A stretch of 64,000 bases of DNA, taken from NCBI RefSeq assembly GCF_003265345.1, contig NZ_QFWW01000021.1, positions 58,005 to 122,004 of the forward strand, read 5' to 3'. The DNA comes from Lentzea terrae. GTDB taxonomy: Bacteria; Actinomycetota; Actinomycetes; Mycobacteriales; Pseudonocardiaceae. This document shows positions 9,742 through 18,264 of the stretch, in pieces. A program made the translations under genes and the position numbers. The number at the start of each line of letters is the position of its first letter. Positions within the stretch are counted from its first letter, which is position 1. Below the pieces are notes generated by a model. The model was not told the DNA's origin. It saw nothing but the letters and a program-made list of their open reading frames with translations, and searched no databases.

Positions 9742-9795
9742 CATCGGCTAACACTGTTAGTCTAACTTCTGTTCGACTAACAGTGTTAGCCGATG
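9742..9795. promoter_or_regulatory. double TetR-type operator, perfect 21-bp inverted repeat
   Basis: Two 21-base arms, 9742-9762 and 9775-9795, are perfect reverse complements with a 12-base spacer. Each arm contains CTAACAnTGTTAG (9748-9760 and 9777-9789), itself a palindrome, with centres 29 bp apart. The element lies between the TetR start (9644) and the P450 start (9812), ending 16 bp before the P450 ATG, where it would block transcription. Confidence 0.7.
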
Positions 9796-9811
9796 AAGGA
9801 AGGGCACAGTC

Positions 9812-11017
9812 ATGACGTCGTCTCCAACGGTTCCCGCGTTCACGCTCGTCCGCCCGCAGGACGCCCCTCTGGATCCCTCGCCGCTGTACGCCAAACTCCG
9901 TGCGAAGCAGCCCATTTCCCGCGTCTCCCTGTGGGAGGGGCAGCTCAGCCCCTGGTTGGTGACCCGGTGGGAGGACGCCCGCGCCGTGCTGGGCAGCCCG
10001 GCGTTCAGCGCCGATCCGACCCATGCCGGCGCACCCACCTTCAGGAAAGACACCCCGCAGGGCCGACGGGGGTTCTTCCTCAACCAGGACGACCCCGTTC
10101 ACGCGATGATGCGGCGCACCCTGACCCGGGAGTTCATGGTCAAGCGCATCAACGAGCTGCGCCCGGCCATCGCCCGCCTGACCGATGAGCTCCTCACCGA
10201 CCTGACCGAGCTGAGCGGTCCCGCCGACTTCGTGGAGCACTTCGCGCTGCCGCTGCCGTCCCTGGTCATCTGCGAGCTGCTCGGTGTGCCGTACGAGGAC
10301 CACGGGTTCTTCCAGGAGCACTCGAAGGCCATCGTCGACTTCAACGCCACGGCGCAGGAGAGCACGCAGGCGTTGGCGAGCGTCTCCGAGTATCTGCTGG
10401 GACTCGTGGAGACCAAGCGCGCCGAGCCGGGGAACGACGTGATCACCCGGCTCGCCGTGCAGGCGGACGAGGGCGTCATCACCGACCAGGACGCCGCCGA
10501 CCTGGGTGCCTTCCTGTTGATCGCCGGACACGAGACGACCGCGAACATGATCGCGCTGAGCACCATCACCCTCCTCGCCCATCCCGACCAGATTCCGCAC
10601 ATCCTCGGCGGGCAAGAGCAGGTCGCGGGCGCGGTCGAGGAGCTTCTGCGCTACGTCTCGATCGTGCACGGCGGGCTGCGCCGAACCGCCGTCGAGGACG
10701 TCACCATCGACGGCGTCACCATCCGCGCGGGCGAGGGCGTGATCGTCCCCATCCACGTCGCCAACCGCGATCCGGAACTCTTCACCGCTCCCGACGACCT
10801 CGATCTGGACCGCGCCAACGCCCGCCAGCACCTCGCCTTCGGCTACGGCATCCACCAGTGCCTCGGCCAGCCGCTCGCCCGCGCCGAACTCCAGATCGTG
10901 CTGCCCGAGATCTTTCGCCGGCTGCCCGAGTTGAAGATCGCCGTACCGATGGACGAGATCGCCTTCAAGCAGGACACCGTCGTCTACGGCGTCGTCGAAC
11001 TGCCCGTCGCCTGGTGA
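9812..11017 (+). CDS. cytochrome P450 (CYP105-like class I)
   Basis: A 401-residue soluble bacterial P450 monooxygenase. The I-helix AGHETTAN begins at residue 238, the ExxR helix and PERF-like region are present, and the heme loop FGYGIHQCLGQPLARAEL places the cysteine ligand at residue 350. The layout resembles the CYP105 group. A ferredoxin and a ferredoxin reductase follow in the same operon, forming a complete three-component electron chain. Expression is probably controlled by the divergent TetR through the palindromic operator. The substrate is unknown. Confidence 0.9.
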   Translation: MTSSPTVPAFTLVRPQDAPLDPSPLYAKLRAKQPISRVSLWEGQLSPWLVTRWEDARAVLGSPAFSADPTHAGAPTFRKDTPQGRRGFFLNQDDPVHAMMRRTLTREFMVKRINELRPAIARLTDELLTDLTELSGPADFVEHFALPLPSLVICELLGVPYEDHGFFQEHSKAIVDFNATAQESTQALASVSEYLLGLVETKRAEPGNDVITRLAVQADEGVITDQDAADLGAFLLIAGHETTANMIALSTITLLAHPDQIPHILGGQEQVAGAVEELLRYVSIVHGGLRRTAVEDVTIDGVTIRAGEGVIVPIHVANRDPELFTAPDDLDLDRANARQHLAFGYGIHQCLGQPLARAELQIVLPEIFRRLPELKIAVPMDEIAFKQDTVVYGVVELPVAW

Positions 11018-11062
11018 CCGCAACCACCTGATCCCCACCACCGAGAACAGGGAAGAATCGTC

Positions 11063-11260
11063 ATGCACGTAGAAGTCGACGTCCCCAGGTGCGTCGCCTC
11101 GGGCCAATGCGTACTGCTCGCCCCCGACGTCTTCGACCAGCGCGACGAGGACGGCCTGGTCGTCCTCCTCAACGAGAACCCGCCGGCCGAACTCCACGAC
11201 GCGGTTCGCGAATCCGCGACCGTCTGCCCCGCGGCCGCTATCCGCCTGGAGGAGGCGTGA
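11063..11260 (+). CDS. 3Fe-4S ferredoxin
   Basis: A 65-residue ferredoxin with cluster ligands Cys10, Cys16 and Cys55 (RCVASGQC and TVCPAAAI). The middle position of the usual second Cys is absent, as is typical of the [3Fe-4S] ferredoxins that serve actinobacterial P450s. It lies 45 bp after the P450 and its stop overlaps the GTG of the reductase by four bases, so the three are translationally coupled. Confidence 0.9.
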   Translation: MHVEVDVPRCVASGQCVLLAPDVFDQRDEDGLVVLLNENPPAELHDAVRESATVCPAAAIRLEEA

Positions 11261-12447
11261 GCGTGGCCCCGACCGGCCGCGTGATCGTCGTCGGCGCCTC
11301 CGCCGCCGGCCTCGCCGCCGCCGAAACCCTCCGCGGGGAGGGCTACACCGGCACCATCACCCTCATCGGCGACGAACCCACCGCCCCCTACGACCGCCCG
11401 CCCCTGTCGAAGGAGATCCTCTCCGGCTGGAGCCCCGACCGGCTACCCCTGCGCGCTCCGGCCGATCTCGACGTCCTCGATCTGGACGCCCGTTACGGCT
11501 GCGAGGCCACCGGCGTCAACATCTCCGAGAGCACCGTGCTGCTCGCCGACGGTACGGAAGTGCCGTACGACGGACTGATCGTGGCCACCGGGGTCCGTCC
11601 CCGCGTGCTGCCCGGCACGCCCGCCCACGTCCTGCGCACCCTGGACGACGCCCTCGCCCTCAAGGACCGCCTGGGCCTCGGTCGCACACTGGCCGTGGTC
11701 GGCGCCGGATTCCTCGGCGCCGAGGCCGCGTCGGTGGCGGCCGACCTGGGCACCCGCGTGACCCTTCTCGAACCCGCGCCCGTCCCGCTGGCCCACGCGG
11801 TCGGCGAGGACGTCGGCCGCGTCCTCGCCCAGGTCCACCTCGACCACGGCGTGGACCTGCGCACCGGGACCGGGGTCAGTGAGGTCGTTCCCGGCGGCGT
11901 CCGCCTCGACGACGGCAGTGTGGTCGAGGCGGACACGGTGCTGGTGGCCGTCGGCTCCCGCCCCAACACCGAATGGCTGACCAGCAGCGGCCTCACCCTC
12001 GACGACGGGCTGGTCTGCGACGAGTTCTGCGCCGCCGCACCCGGGGTGTACGGCGCAGGTGACGTGGCCCGCTGGCACAACCCGCTGTTCGGCACGTCGA
12101 TGCGGATCGAGCACCGCACCAACGCCACCGAGCAGGGCGTGGCCGCCGCCCGCAACCTCCTGGGCGCCCAGCGGCCGTTCGCGCCCGTTCCCTACTTCTG
12201 GTCCGACCAGTACGACCTGAAGATCCGCGCCTACGGCCACCTGCGCGGCCACGACGAGATGCGGATCGCCGAAGGCAGCCTGGAAGAACGCAAGTTCACC
12301 GCCGTCTACCGCACCGCGGACCGACTCACCGGCGTCCTGTCCGTCGGCATGTCACCCAAGGGCGTCCTGGCCTGGCGGCGGTCCATCGCCCTGCGTGCCC
12401 GCTGGCAGGACGCCGTACCCGCATCCTCCGCGGGAATGGCGCGATGA
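11257..12447 (+). CDS. FAD-dependent ferredoxin reductase
   Basis: A 396-residue pyridine nucleotide-disulfide oxidoreductase-fold reductase that passes electrons from NAD(P)H to the adjacent ferredoxin. The FAD motif VVGASAAG is at 11-18, the NAD motif VVGAGFLGAEAA is central, and the second FAD motif is VYGAGDVARW. The C-terminal reductase domain includes PYFWSDQYDLKIRAYGH, characteristic of rubredoxin/putidaredoxin reductase relatives. The GTG at 11257 overlaps the ferredoxin stop. Confidence 0.9.
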   Translation: MSVAPTGRVIVVGASAAGLAAAETLRGEGYTGTITLIGDEPTAPYDRPPLSKEILSGWSPDRLPLRAPADLDVLDLDARYGCEATGVNISESTVLLADGTEVPYDGLIVATGVRPRVLPGTPAHVLRTLDDALALKDRLGLGRTLAVVGAGFLGAEAASVAADLGTRVTLLEPAPVPLAHAVGEDVGRVLAQVHLDHGVDLRTGTGVSEVVPGGVRLDDGSVVEADTVLVAVGSRPNTEWLTSSGLTLDDGLVCDEFCAAAPGVYGAGDVARWHNPLFGTSMRIEHRTNATEQGVAAARNLLGAQRPFAPVPYFWSDQYDLKIRAYGHLRGHDEMRIAEGSLEERKFTAVYRTADRLTGVLSVGMSPKGVLAWRRSIALRARWQDAVPASSAGMAR

Positions 12448-12458
12448 AGTAGCGGCGC

Positions 12459-12560
12459 ACCGCAGCGCAGTTCGACGATCCCGATTCGGTGCAGATCTGC
12501 AAATTCGGCTGGGGTGCCGCGGCCATGTACACCGCCGTGCCGGACAGCGGACATCTGCCC
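12459..12560 (+). pseudogene. relic of a terpene-cyclase-like toroid protein
   Basis: Downstream of an in-frame stop the sequence reads AAQFDDPDSVQICKFGWGAA and then AMYTAVPD. It aligns with AQLTDETSVHVCKFPWGAAE LCALD of the intact toroid protein encoded at 15272-16363. About 30 codons remain, with no start. The piece sits between the ferredoxin reductase and the hydrolase gene, so this first P450 cluster appears once to have carried its own member of that family. Confidence 0.55.
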
Positions 12561-12583
12561 TATATAAAGCCGAGGAGGACCCT

Positions 12584-13411
12584 GTGTTCGTCACCAGCAT
12601 TGATCCCGTATTCGATGCTCAGCATCCAGTACCGCCGGGCGAATTCTTCGAGCCGCCGCCCGGCGCGAGCCAAAATTGGCAGACCGCGCCGCCGTGGTTC
12701 GACGGTGCGGGCTGGATCATGCCGATGGGCGGTTTCCTGCTGCGTTCGGGAGACCGGACAATCCTGGTCGACGCGGGACTGGGACCGAACATCGATGTCG
12801 TCGAAACGCGCGGAAAGCTGTTCGACTCGCTCGCCGATCTCGGCGCCGCACCCGAGCAGATCACCGATGTCGTGCTCACCCACCTGCACTTGGACCACGT
12901 CGGCTGGGTCGCTCCCGTGGGTGAACCGATCTTCACTCACGCCCGGCACCACTGCCACCGCGCTGATTACGACTGGATGCGTGGCGATCCCGGCAGCAAC
13001 CCTGCCACGGCCCAGGTGACCGAAACCATCCGTGCCGTTTCCGACCTTCTCGAATTAGCCGAGGAGGAGCGAACGGAGATCGCGGATTCGGTCGCGCTGC
13101 GGCTGTTCGCCGGTCATACGCCCGGCAACTGCCTCGTCGAGATCGAGACCGGCGAAGCACGAGTATTGCTACTGGGGGACACCGCGCATCACCCCGCACT
13201 CCTCGTCGAGGACGGGTGGACCGACCGCCTGGACAAAGATCGCGCCGCGGCGGCCAGGGCCCGCGACCGGCTTGCAGAGGAAATGGAACGTACCGGAGCT
13301 ATCGGTCTTGGCGCACATTTCCCGGGGACCCAGGGCGGCCGCATCATCCGTGACAAGCAGGGCGCACGGCAGTGGCAGCCGATCCCGAGCAACCGAATCC
13401 ACACGAACTGA
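12584..13411 (+). CDS. metallo-beta-lactamase-fold hydrolase
   Basis: A 275-residue MBL-fold protein with the binuclear zinc motif THLHLDH (His100, His102, Asp104, His105), GHTPGN for the next histidine, and LLLGDTAHHP for the bridging aspartate. The family includes lactonases and thioesterase-type hydrolases. The GTG start at 12584 is preceded by GAGGAGG. It precedes an aldo/keto reductase by 23 bp, so a lactone- or ester-opening step after P450 oxidation is plausible but not shown. Confidence 0.8.
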   Translation: MFVTSIDPVFDAQHPVPPGEFFEPPPGASQNWQTAPPWFDGAGWIMPMGGFLLRSGDRTILVDAGLGPNIDVVETRGKLFDSLADLGAAPEQITDVVLTHLHLDHVGWVAPVGEPIFTHARHHCHRADYDWMRGDPGSNPATAQVTETIRAVSDLLELAEEERTEIADSVALRLFAGHTPGNCLVEIETGEARVLLLGDTAHHPALLVEDGWTDRLDKDRAAAARARDRLAEEMERTGAIGLGAHFPGTQGGRIIRDKQGARQWQPIPSNRIHTN

Positions 13412-13434
13412 ACGCACATGAAAGGAATCAGCAG

Positions 13435-14415
13435 GTGAAAACTGTCCGACTCGGCAAGAGCGGCCTGGAGATGAGCGGCCTCATCCTGGGCATGATGACC
13501 TACGGCGACCCCGAGCAGGGGTACCCGTCGTGGACCATCGGCCTCGATGAGGCCCGTCCGTTCGTCCGCCGCGCCTACGAGGCGGGTATCACGACCTTCG
13601 ACACATCCAACGCATATTCCAGCGGCACGAGTGAGGAAATCCTGGGCACGCTGACCAGGGAGCTGGGTCCGCGCGAAGAGTTCCAGATCGCGACGAAGGT
13701 GTACGCGCATCAGCGCCCGTCTCGCAACGGCTCCGGCCTGAGCCGGGTCGCCATCATGCACGAGATCGACGCCTCGCTGCGCCGCCTCGGTACCGACTAC
13801 GTCGACCTGTATCAAATCCATGCTTTCGATCCGAACACACCGATCGAAGAGACGATGGAAGCACTGCACGATGTGGTCAAGGCCGGCAAAGCTCGCTATA
13901 TCGGCGCATCCAATCTTCTGTTGTGGCAGCTCGCGCTCATGCAGAACGCGGCAGACCGGCACGGGTGGACCAAGTTCGTGTCGAATCAGCTGCACTACAA
14001 CTTGCTGGCGCGGGATCTGGAACGCGAGGTCGCGCCCTATGCCGAAGCCACAGGCATGGGAATTCTGCCCTGGAGCTCGCTCGCGCGCGGACGGCTCACC
14101 CGGCCGTGGGGCTCGGAAGGGTCCGGGCGTGAAGCCAACGACACACTGGCTCCACAGCTGTATACCCGTGACGAGGAATCGCACAAGCGGGTCGTAACCG
14201 CTGTGCAGGAAGTCGCCGAGGCTCGCGGGGTGCCGATGGCACAGGTCGCGGTGTCCTGGGTGGCGAACAAATCCCCGGTGGCCGCGCCGATTGTGGGTGC
14301 CACGAAGGAACGCCATGTCGACGACGCCGTCGCCGGTCTCGAACTCGAACTCACCACCGAGGAGATCACGAAGCTCGAAGCGGCGAACACCCTGGTCCGC
14401 AACGGAATCATCTGA
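13435..14415 (+). CDS. aldo/keto reductase
   Basis: A 326-residue NADPH-dependent (alpha/beta)8 reductase. The catalytic tetrad is visible: Asp56 and Tyr61 (FDTSNAYSSG), Lys88 (IATKVY) and His129 (LYQIHAFD). The cofactor segment PIVGATKERHVDDAV lies near the end. The GTG at 13435 follows AAAGGA by nine bases. It is the last gene of the first P450 cluster and would reduce a carbonyl intermediate. A strong hairpin lies downstream. Confidence 0.85.
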   Translation: MKTVRLGKSGLEMSGLILGMMTYGDPEQGYPSWTIGLDEARPFVRRAYEAGITTFDTSNAYSSGTSEEILGTLTRELGPREEFQIATKVYAHQRPSRNGSGLSRVAIMHEIDASLRRLGTDYVDLYQIHAFDPNTPIEETMEALHDVVKAGKARYIGASNLLLWQLALMQNAADRHGWTKFVSNQLHYNLLARDLEREVAPYAEATGMGILPWSSLARGRLTRPWGSEGSGREANDTLAPQLYTRDEESHKRVVTAVQEVAEARGVPMAQVAVSWVANKSPVAAPIVGATKERHVDDAVAGLELELTTEEITKLEAANTLVRNGII

Positions 14416-14588
14416 GTCCTCCGCCGCTGCCCCGCCGGGACGCACACCACGACACCGTCCGTTCGGTGATCATCCGGCTGGGAGAAGAAGATGTGCCCGA
14501 CAGGGACACAGTCATCGCATCGGTCCGACCGGGCTGTGGGTCGGGTGATCAAGGCGCTCGTCCTGCGGCTACGCCTGGATCTGTGGGA

Positions 14589-14613
14589 GCCCAGGGGCGA
14601 GATTCCCCTGGGC
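14589..14613. terminator. hairpin between convergent genes
   Basis: Arms GCCCAGGGG and CCCCTGGGC pair perfectly over nine bases around a seven-base loop. The hairpin lies between the convergent ends of the aldo/keto reductase (14415) and the TetR gene (14622) and could terminate from both sides. No U-tract is seen, as is usual in actinomycetes. Confidence 0.5.
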
Positions 14614-14621
14614 CACCCGAC

Positions 14622-15239
14622 CTAGTCGGTTTCGCTGGGAACTTCGCCAATGTCGAGCGAAGGGTCGAACAGTTCTGCTGCCTGTCCGAACGCCTCGCGC
14701 ATGGCCTCGGCGAGGCTCTCGGGCTGCTCGTCCATGGCGACTCGGTAGCTCACGCTGGTGGCGATGGCGAACGTGATCGTCGACCAGAGATGAGGCCGAT
14801 GGTCGGAGGTAGTACTGGTTCCGATCCTCTCGGCGATGACTTCGGCGACTTCAGCCACCCAGCGTCGCTGGTGCTCGGAGTAGGCGTTGAACAGCCGGGG
14901 GGAGGAGAACACTGTGCGCATCGCGTTGATGGCGTTGCCGCGCAGGTCGATCGAGGCCACGATGGCCTCTTGAAGCGCCGCGATGAGGGACTCGCCTGCG
15001 GGGTGGTTGCGCACCCGCGGGTGAACGGTGGTTGCTACTGCGTCGATCCAGTCGAGCAGCGCGTCCTCGCGGGTCGGGAAGTAGCGGTAGAACGTGCGTT
15101 CCGAGACTCCGGACCTCTCGGCAATGTCGCCGACCGAGACGTCGTCGCCGTGTTGGAGGAGCAGGTCGTAGGCGGCATCCCTGATGTCCTCGCGAACGCG
15201 TGTCCGTTGCCGCTCGCGAAGCTTTGGCTGACGAGACAG
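14622..15239 (-). CDS. TetR-family regulator
   Basis: A regulator of about 205 residues with HTH SVGDIAERSGVSERTFYRYF and a helical C-terminal domain. No ATG or GTG is available near the homology start. A CTG at 15237-15239, with GGAAGGGAG upstream, is the best guess, so the start is uncertain. It lies 32 bp after the toroid gene on the same strand and is probably co-transcribed with it from the divergent promoter at 16.4 kb, where a palindromic operator candidate sits. Confidence 0.75.
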   Translation of the reverse strand: MSRQPKLRERQRTRVREDIRDAAYDLLLQHGDDVSVGDIAERSGVSERTFYRYFPTREDALLDWIDAVATTVHPRVRNHPAGESLIAALQEAIVASIDLRGNAINAMRTVFSSPRLFNAYSEHQRRWVAEVAEVIAERIGTSTTSDHRPHLWSTITFAIATSVSYRVAMDEQPESLAEAMREAFGQAAELFDPSLDIGEVPSETD

Positions 15240-15271
15240 TGTTCTCTCTCTCCCTTCCAGGGCTGCGGTGC

Positions 15272-16363
15272 CTACCGTGCCGAGGCGAGGCGCGCCGACA
15301 GTGCTGCGGCGATCTTCTCGACCTCCATCAGATGCTCGGCAGTCTTCCACATGCGGTCGACGTCTTCGGCCGGTCCGGCGAGGGTGAAGGCTGACGGGGC
15401 CCAGGAGCCGTCGCTGTCCTGTCGGTCGCGGAACCAGTCGTTGAGGAGCACGAGATACGGCGCCCAGTCGAACTGGGTGTCGAGTGCACAGAGCTCGGCC
15501 GCGCCCCACGGGAACTTGCAAACGTGCACGCTTGTCTCGTCGGTCAGCTGGGCCAGCGTGCCGTCGATGTTCAGCCACATGAGGCCTCGGGCGATGTCGA
15601 TGGCCTCCTGGGAGCCGGCTTGGGCGGCATGCTGCGCCAGGAACGCGGCGGCGGCGCCGGGCTGGAAGTACATCTGTCGCGGCTGAGTGAAGTCGACGAC
15701 GTTGATGTTGAACGGAAGGTCCGCGGGCTGCTGGGCGTTCAGGCCGCGTTCGTTGCGACCGGTGACGAGCTTGAGAGAGTCCAGGTCGGTCTGCCACTGC
15801 CACATCTGCCGGAACCAGTCGAAGGTCTGGTCACGGACGGTGTTGTCGCCGACTGCGATGGCGACGAGGCCGACCTGTGCGGTCATCAGCCAGTCGGTCT
15901 CGCCGTCGCGCTGATCCCGATAGACGAAGGCGCCGCCCTCGTTGTGGTTCCAGAAGTCGAGGACCTTGGCGTACAGCCTCGAGGACAGGTCGTAGCGGTC
16001 GGTCAAGTGCGCTGCGAGCGCGAGGTGGGTCAGCTGGTAGACGGGCGTGCGAACCTCGTCGACCCGGTAGGGACCAGGCCGCAGGTCGCCGTCATCGGTG
16101 AGGGCGACCCGGTCGGCCCACGCCAGGATGCCGGCGGCGACGTCGCGGTGCCCGCTCAACGTGAGCGCCCACGGCATGCGCCACCAGGAGTTCCGCTCTG
16201 CGCTGAAGGCCGGCTCGCCAAGGTGTACGCGCTCGGTGAGCCACTGCGCCGCGGTTGCGGAGACGGCCCGTGCCGTCGCGAGGCTCTCCGCGAGAACCTC
16301 GGTGGTCACCTCGGAGACCGCGTCGCGGATCGTCGTGCGCTGCGCGGCGAGAGTCGCGTCCAT
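15272..16363 (-). CDS. terpene-cyclase-like alpha-toroid protein, function unknown
   Basis: A 363-residue helical protein of repeated helix pairs (NSWWRMPWALTLSGH, PVYQLTHLALAAHLTDRYDL). Near the C-terminus WFRDRQDSDGSW contains the QW motif (Q-x3-G-x-W) of prenyltransferase/squalene-cyclase alpha-toroids. No DxDD cyclase motif is seen, so normal class II cyclase chemistry is doubtful. The ATG at 16363 is chosen because AAGGAGCAGG precedes it. It is divergent from a catabolic P450 gene set and upstream of a TetR gene. It may bind or rearrange a polycyclic hydrophobic substrate (inference). Confidence 0.6.
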   Translation of the reverse strand: MDATLAAQRTTIRDAVSEVTTEVLAESLATARAVSATAAQWLTERVHLGEPAFSAERNSWWRMPWALTLSGHRDVAAGILAWADRVALTDDGDLRPGPYRVDEVRTPVYQLTHLALAAHLTDRYDLSSRLYAKVLDFWNHNEGGAFVYRDQRDGETDWLMTAQVGLVAIAVGDNTVRDQTFDWFRQMWQWQTDLDSLKLVTGRNERGLNAQQPADLPFNINVVDFTQPRQMYFQPGAAAAFLAQHAAQAGSQEAIDIARGLMWLNIDGTLAQLTDETSVHVCKFPWGAAELCALDTQFDWAPYLVLLNDWFRDRQDSDGSWAPSAFTLAGPAEDVDRMWKTAEHLMEVEKIAAALSARLASAR

Positions 16364-16416
16364 TCCTGCTCCTTCGCTCGGATCGTTTTCAGGGAGGTAT
16401 TGTGTCAGTAACACGC

Positions 16417-16439
16417 AACATGGCAGAGTCTGCCACGTT
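16417..16439. promoter_or_regulatory. divergent-promoter palindrome, TetR operator candidate
   Basis: TGGCAGA and TCTGCCA (16421-16427 and 16429-16435) form a perfect inverted repeat around one base, extended outwards by AAC/GTT with one mismatch on each side. It lies in the 128-bp gap between the toroid gene (reverse) and the 2Fe-2S ferredoxin (forward), well placed for the nearby TetR protein to control both arms of the cluster. Confidence 0.55.
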
Positions 16440-16491
16440 CTGCAACGGTGTGACGAGCCGCACCCCCGCTGAAAAACCCGAAGGAATCGCC

Positions 16492-16815
16492 ATGACCTCC
16501 GTGATCTACACCGACGCTGACGGGACCGCTCGAACGCTCGAAGCGGCGCCCGGCGAGTCCGTCATGACCCTCGCGACGCGCAACGGCATCCCCGGCATCG
16601 TCGGCGACTGCGGCGGCGTTCTGTCCTGCGCGACCTGCCACGTCTTCGTCGACTCCGACGACATCGACATGCTCGAGCCGATGTCCGACATGGAGGACGA
16701 GATGCTCGACGGCACCGCCGTCGACCGCGCCGACACGTCGCGCCTGAGCTGCCAGATCTTCCCGGAGAAGTGCTCCCGCGACCTTCACGTGACCACGCCG
16801 TCGATGCAGGAGTAG
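16492..16815 (+). CDS. 2Fe-2S ferredoxin (adrenodoxin/putidaredoxin type)
   Basis: A 107-residue ferredoxin with ligands Cys40, Cys46, Cys49 and Cys87 in the C-x5-C-x2-C...C pattern (GDCGGVLSCATCHVF and SRLSCQIF) and an acidic interaction helix (DDIDMLEPMSDMEDEML). It is the usual partner of class I bacterial P450s and putidaredoxin-reductase-like enzymes, both encoded further down this operon. The ATG follows GAAGGAATCGCC. Confidence 0.92.
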   Translation: MTSVIYTDADGTARTLEAAPGESVMTLATRNGIPGIVGDCGGVLSCATCHVFVDSDDIDMLEPMSDMEDEMLDGTAVDRADTSRLSCQIFPEKCSRDLHVTTPSMQE

Positions 16816-16947
16816 CCCCGACGTACCGCGACACGGCTTGCGACTGGGACGCCTCGATGCGAGCAGCCGCCTGCCACCACCACCTACATCGCCGTGGCGA
16901 CGGCCAGCAACGAACCGATGGCCGGCACCAATGCAAGGGAGAAAGCA

Positions 16948-18264
16948 ATGCCACTCAACCTCGACCAGCTCAGCCTGGATCGACTCGCGCCGCTGTTCCA
17001 GAACGACAAGGAGCTCAAGTACAAGCTGAAGGGGTTCACCGGCCGCATCCGCATCACCGTCGCCGACATCACCCTCGATCTCGCCGTCGATGACAGCACC
17101 GTGGCATCCGTCGAGCCTGCCTCCGACGGCGACGCACGGATCGCGATCGTGGTGCCGGCCGACGTGCTTGAGGACGCGGTCAAGCCGCGCCCCGTCCCCG
17201 GCACCGAGTCCTTCTTCCTCGCCGCCGGTCGAGGGGCCTACGCCACCGGTGACCTGTTCACCGACACCGCCCCCTACGCCGGCGCGCAGGCCCGCATCTA
17301 CCAGCTGCTCCGATTCGCCGCCGGAGCCGCCGAGGTCGCGCTCTCCGACGACAAGCCCCTGTTCGCCGAGACCGACAACGCGGTCGGCCGTTACATCTAC
17401 GTCACCGTCCACGACGTCACCTACCGCGTCTACTACGAGGAGTCCGGCGCGGGCGAGGAGGTGATCCTGCTCCAGCACACCGCCGGCTGCGACGGCCGCC
17501 AGTGGCGCCACCAGCTCGCTGATCCCGAGTTGCAGTCGCGCTACCGCCTCATCGCCTACGACCTCCCGTTCCACGGCCGGTCGCTCCCGCCGACCACCCA
17601 GCGCTGGTGGGAGCAGCCCTACCTCCCCGAGCCGGAGTGGTACTGGGACTTCGTCGTCGCCTTCGCCGACGCCCTGAACCTCGACGCCCCCCACTTCATG
17701 GGCTGCTCGGTCGGTGGTCAGCTCGCACTCGACCTCGCCGCCTACCGCGGTGACCGGTTCGGAGCCTTCTTCGCGCTCAACGGAACCCTCGACTGCGGCC
17801 GCAACGACGAGTACACCCTCGGCTTCAACGACCTGTGCCGCGACAACCGGGTCTCCACCGAGCTCTACGCGACCGGCAACTTCTCCGCGACCTCACCGCT
17901 CGGTCCGGAGCCGTACCGGCGCGAGATCTACTTCATCTACCGCTCGAACTTCCCCGGCGTCTACGCCGGCGACAACGACTACTTCCTGACCGGCCACGAC
18001 CTCACCAAGGGCCAGCCCGCCTTCGACACCGACCGGCACCCGGTCTACCTGATCGCCGGCGAGTACGACCCGGTCTCCAACGACCCCGAGCACGGAGGAC
18101 CCGCGGTCGCCGAGCGGTTCCCGGGCGTGGAGTACATCATGCTCGAGGGCTTGAGCCACTTCGCCCCGACCGACGACCCGATCGGGTTCCGCGACGCGAT
18201 CCTCCCGCAGCTCGAGCGTGGTATCCGTGAGTACCGCTCCAAAAGCGCCGTCGCCGTCGGCTGA
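16948..18264 (+). CDS. SCP2-like domain fused to alpha/beta-hydrolase
   Basis: A 438-residue two-domain protein. Residues 1 to about 130 resemble an SCP2 sterol-carrier-like fold (LKYKLKGFTGRIRITVADIT, FFLAAGRGAYATGDLF). From about 145 is an alpha/beta-hydrolase with nucleophile Ser254 (FMGCSVGGQ), Asp374 (GEYDPVSN) and His404 (GLSHFAPT). The start is the ATG at 16948, after AAGGGAGAAAGC. The fusion suggests that a lipid-like ligand is held by the carrier domain and cleaved by the hydrolase (inference). It is the second gene of the P450 operon and its 3' end overlaps the HtaA gene. Confidence 0.75.
   Translation: MPLNLDQLSLDRLAPLFQNDKELKYKLKGFTGRIRITVADITLDLAVDDSTVASVEPASDGDARIAIVVPADVLEDAVKPRPVPGTESFFLAAGRGAYATGDLFTDTAPYAGAQARIYQLLRFAAGAAEVALSDDKPLFAETDNAVGRYIYVTVHDVTYRVYYEESGAGEEVILLQHTAGCDGRQWRHQLADPELQSRYRLIAYDLPFHGRSLPPTTQRWWEQPYLPEPEWYWDFVVAFADALNLDAPHFMGCSVGGQLALDLAAYRGDRFGAFFALNGTLDCGRNDEYTLGFNDLCRDNRVSTELYATGNFSATSPLGPEPYRREIYFIYRSNFPGVYAGDNDYFLTGHDLTKGQPAFDTDRHPVYLIAGEYDPVSNDPEHGGPAVAERFPGVEYIMLEGLSHFAPTDDPIGFRDAILPQLERGIREYRSKSAVAVG

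Noticed and set aside
9641..11197. A 518-codon open frame on the reverse strand across the P450 and ferredoxin genes
   Set aside because: It is antisense to well-supported P450 and ferredoxin genes and its composition mirrors their codon bias; no family resemblance.
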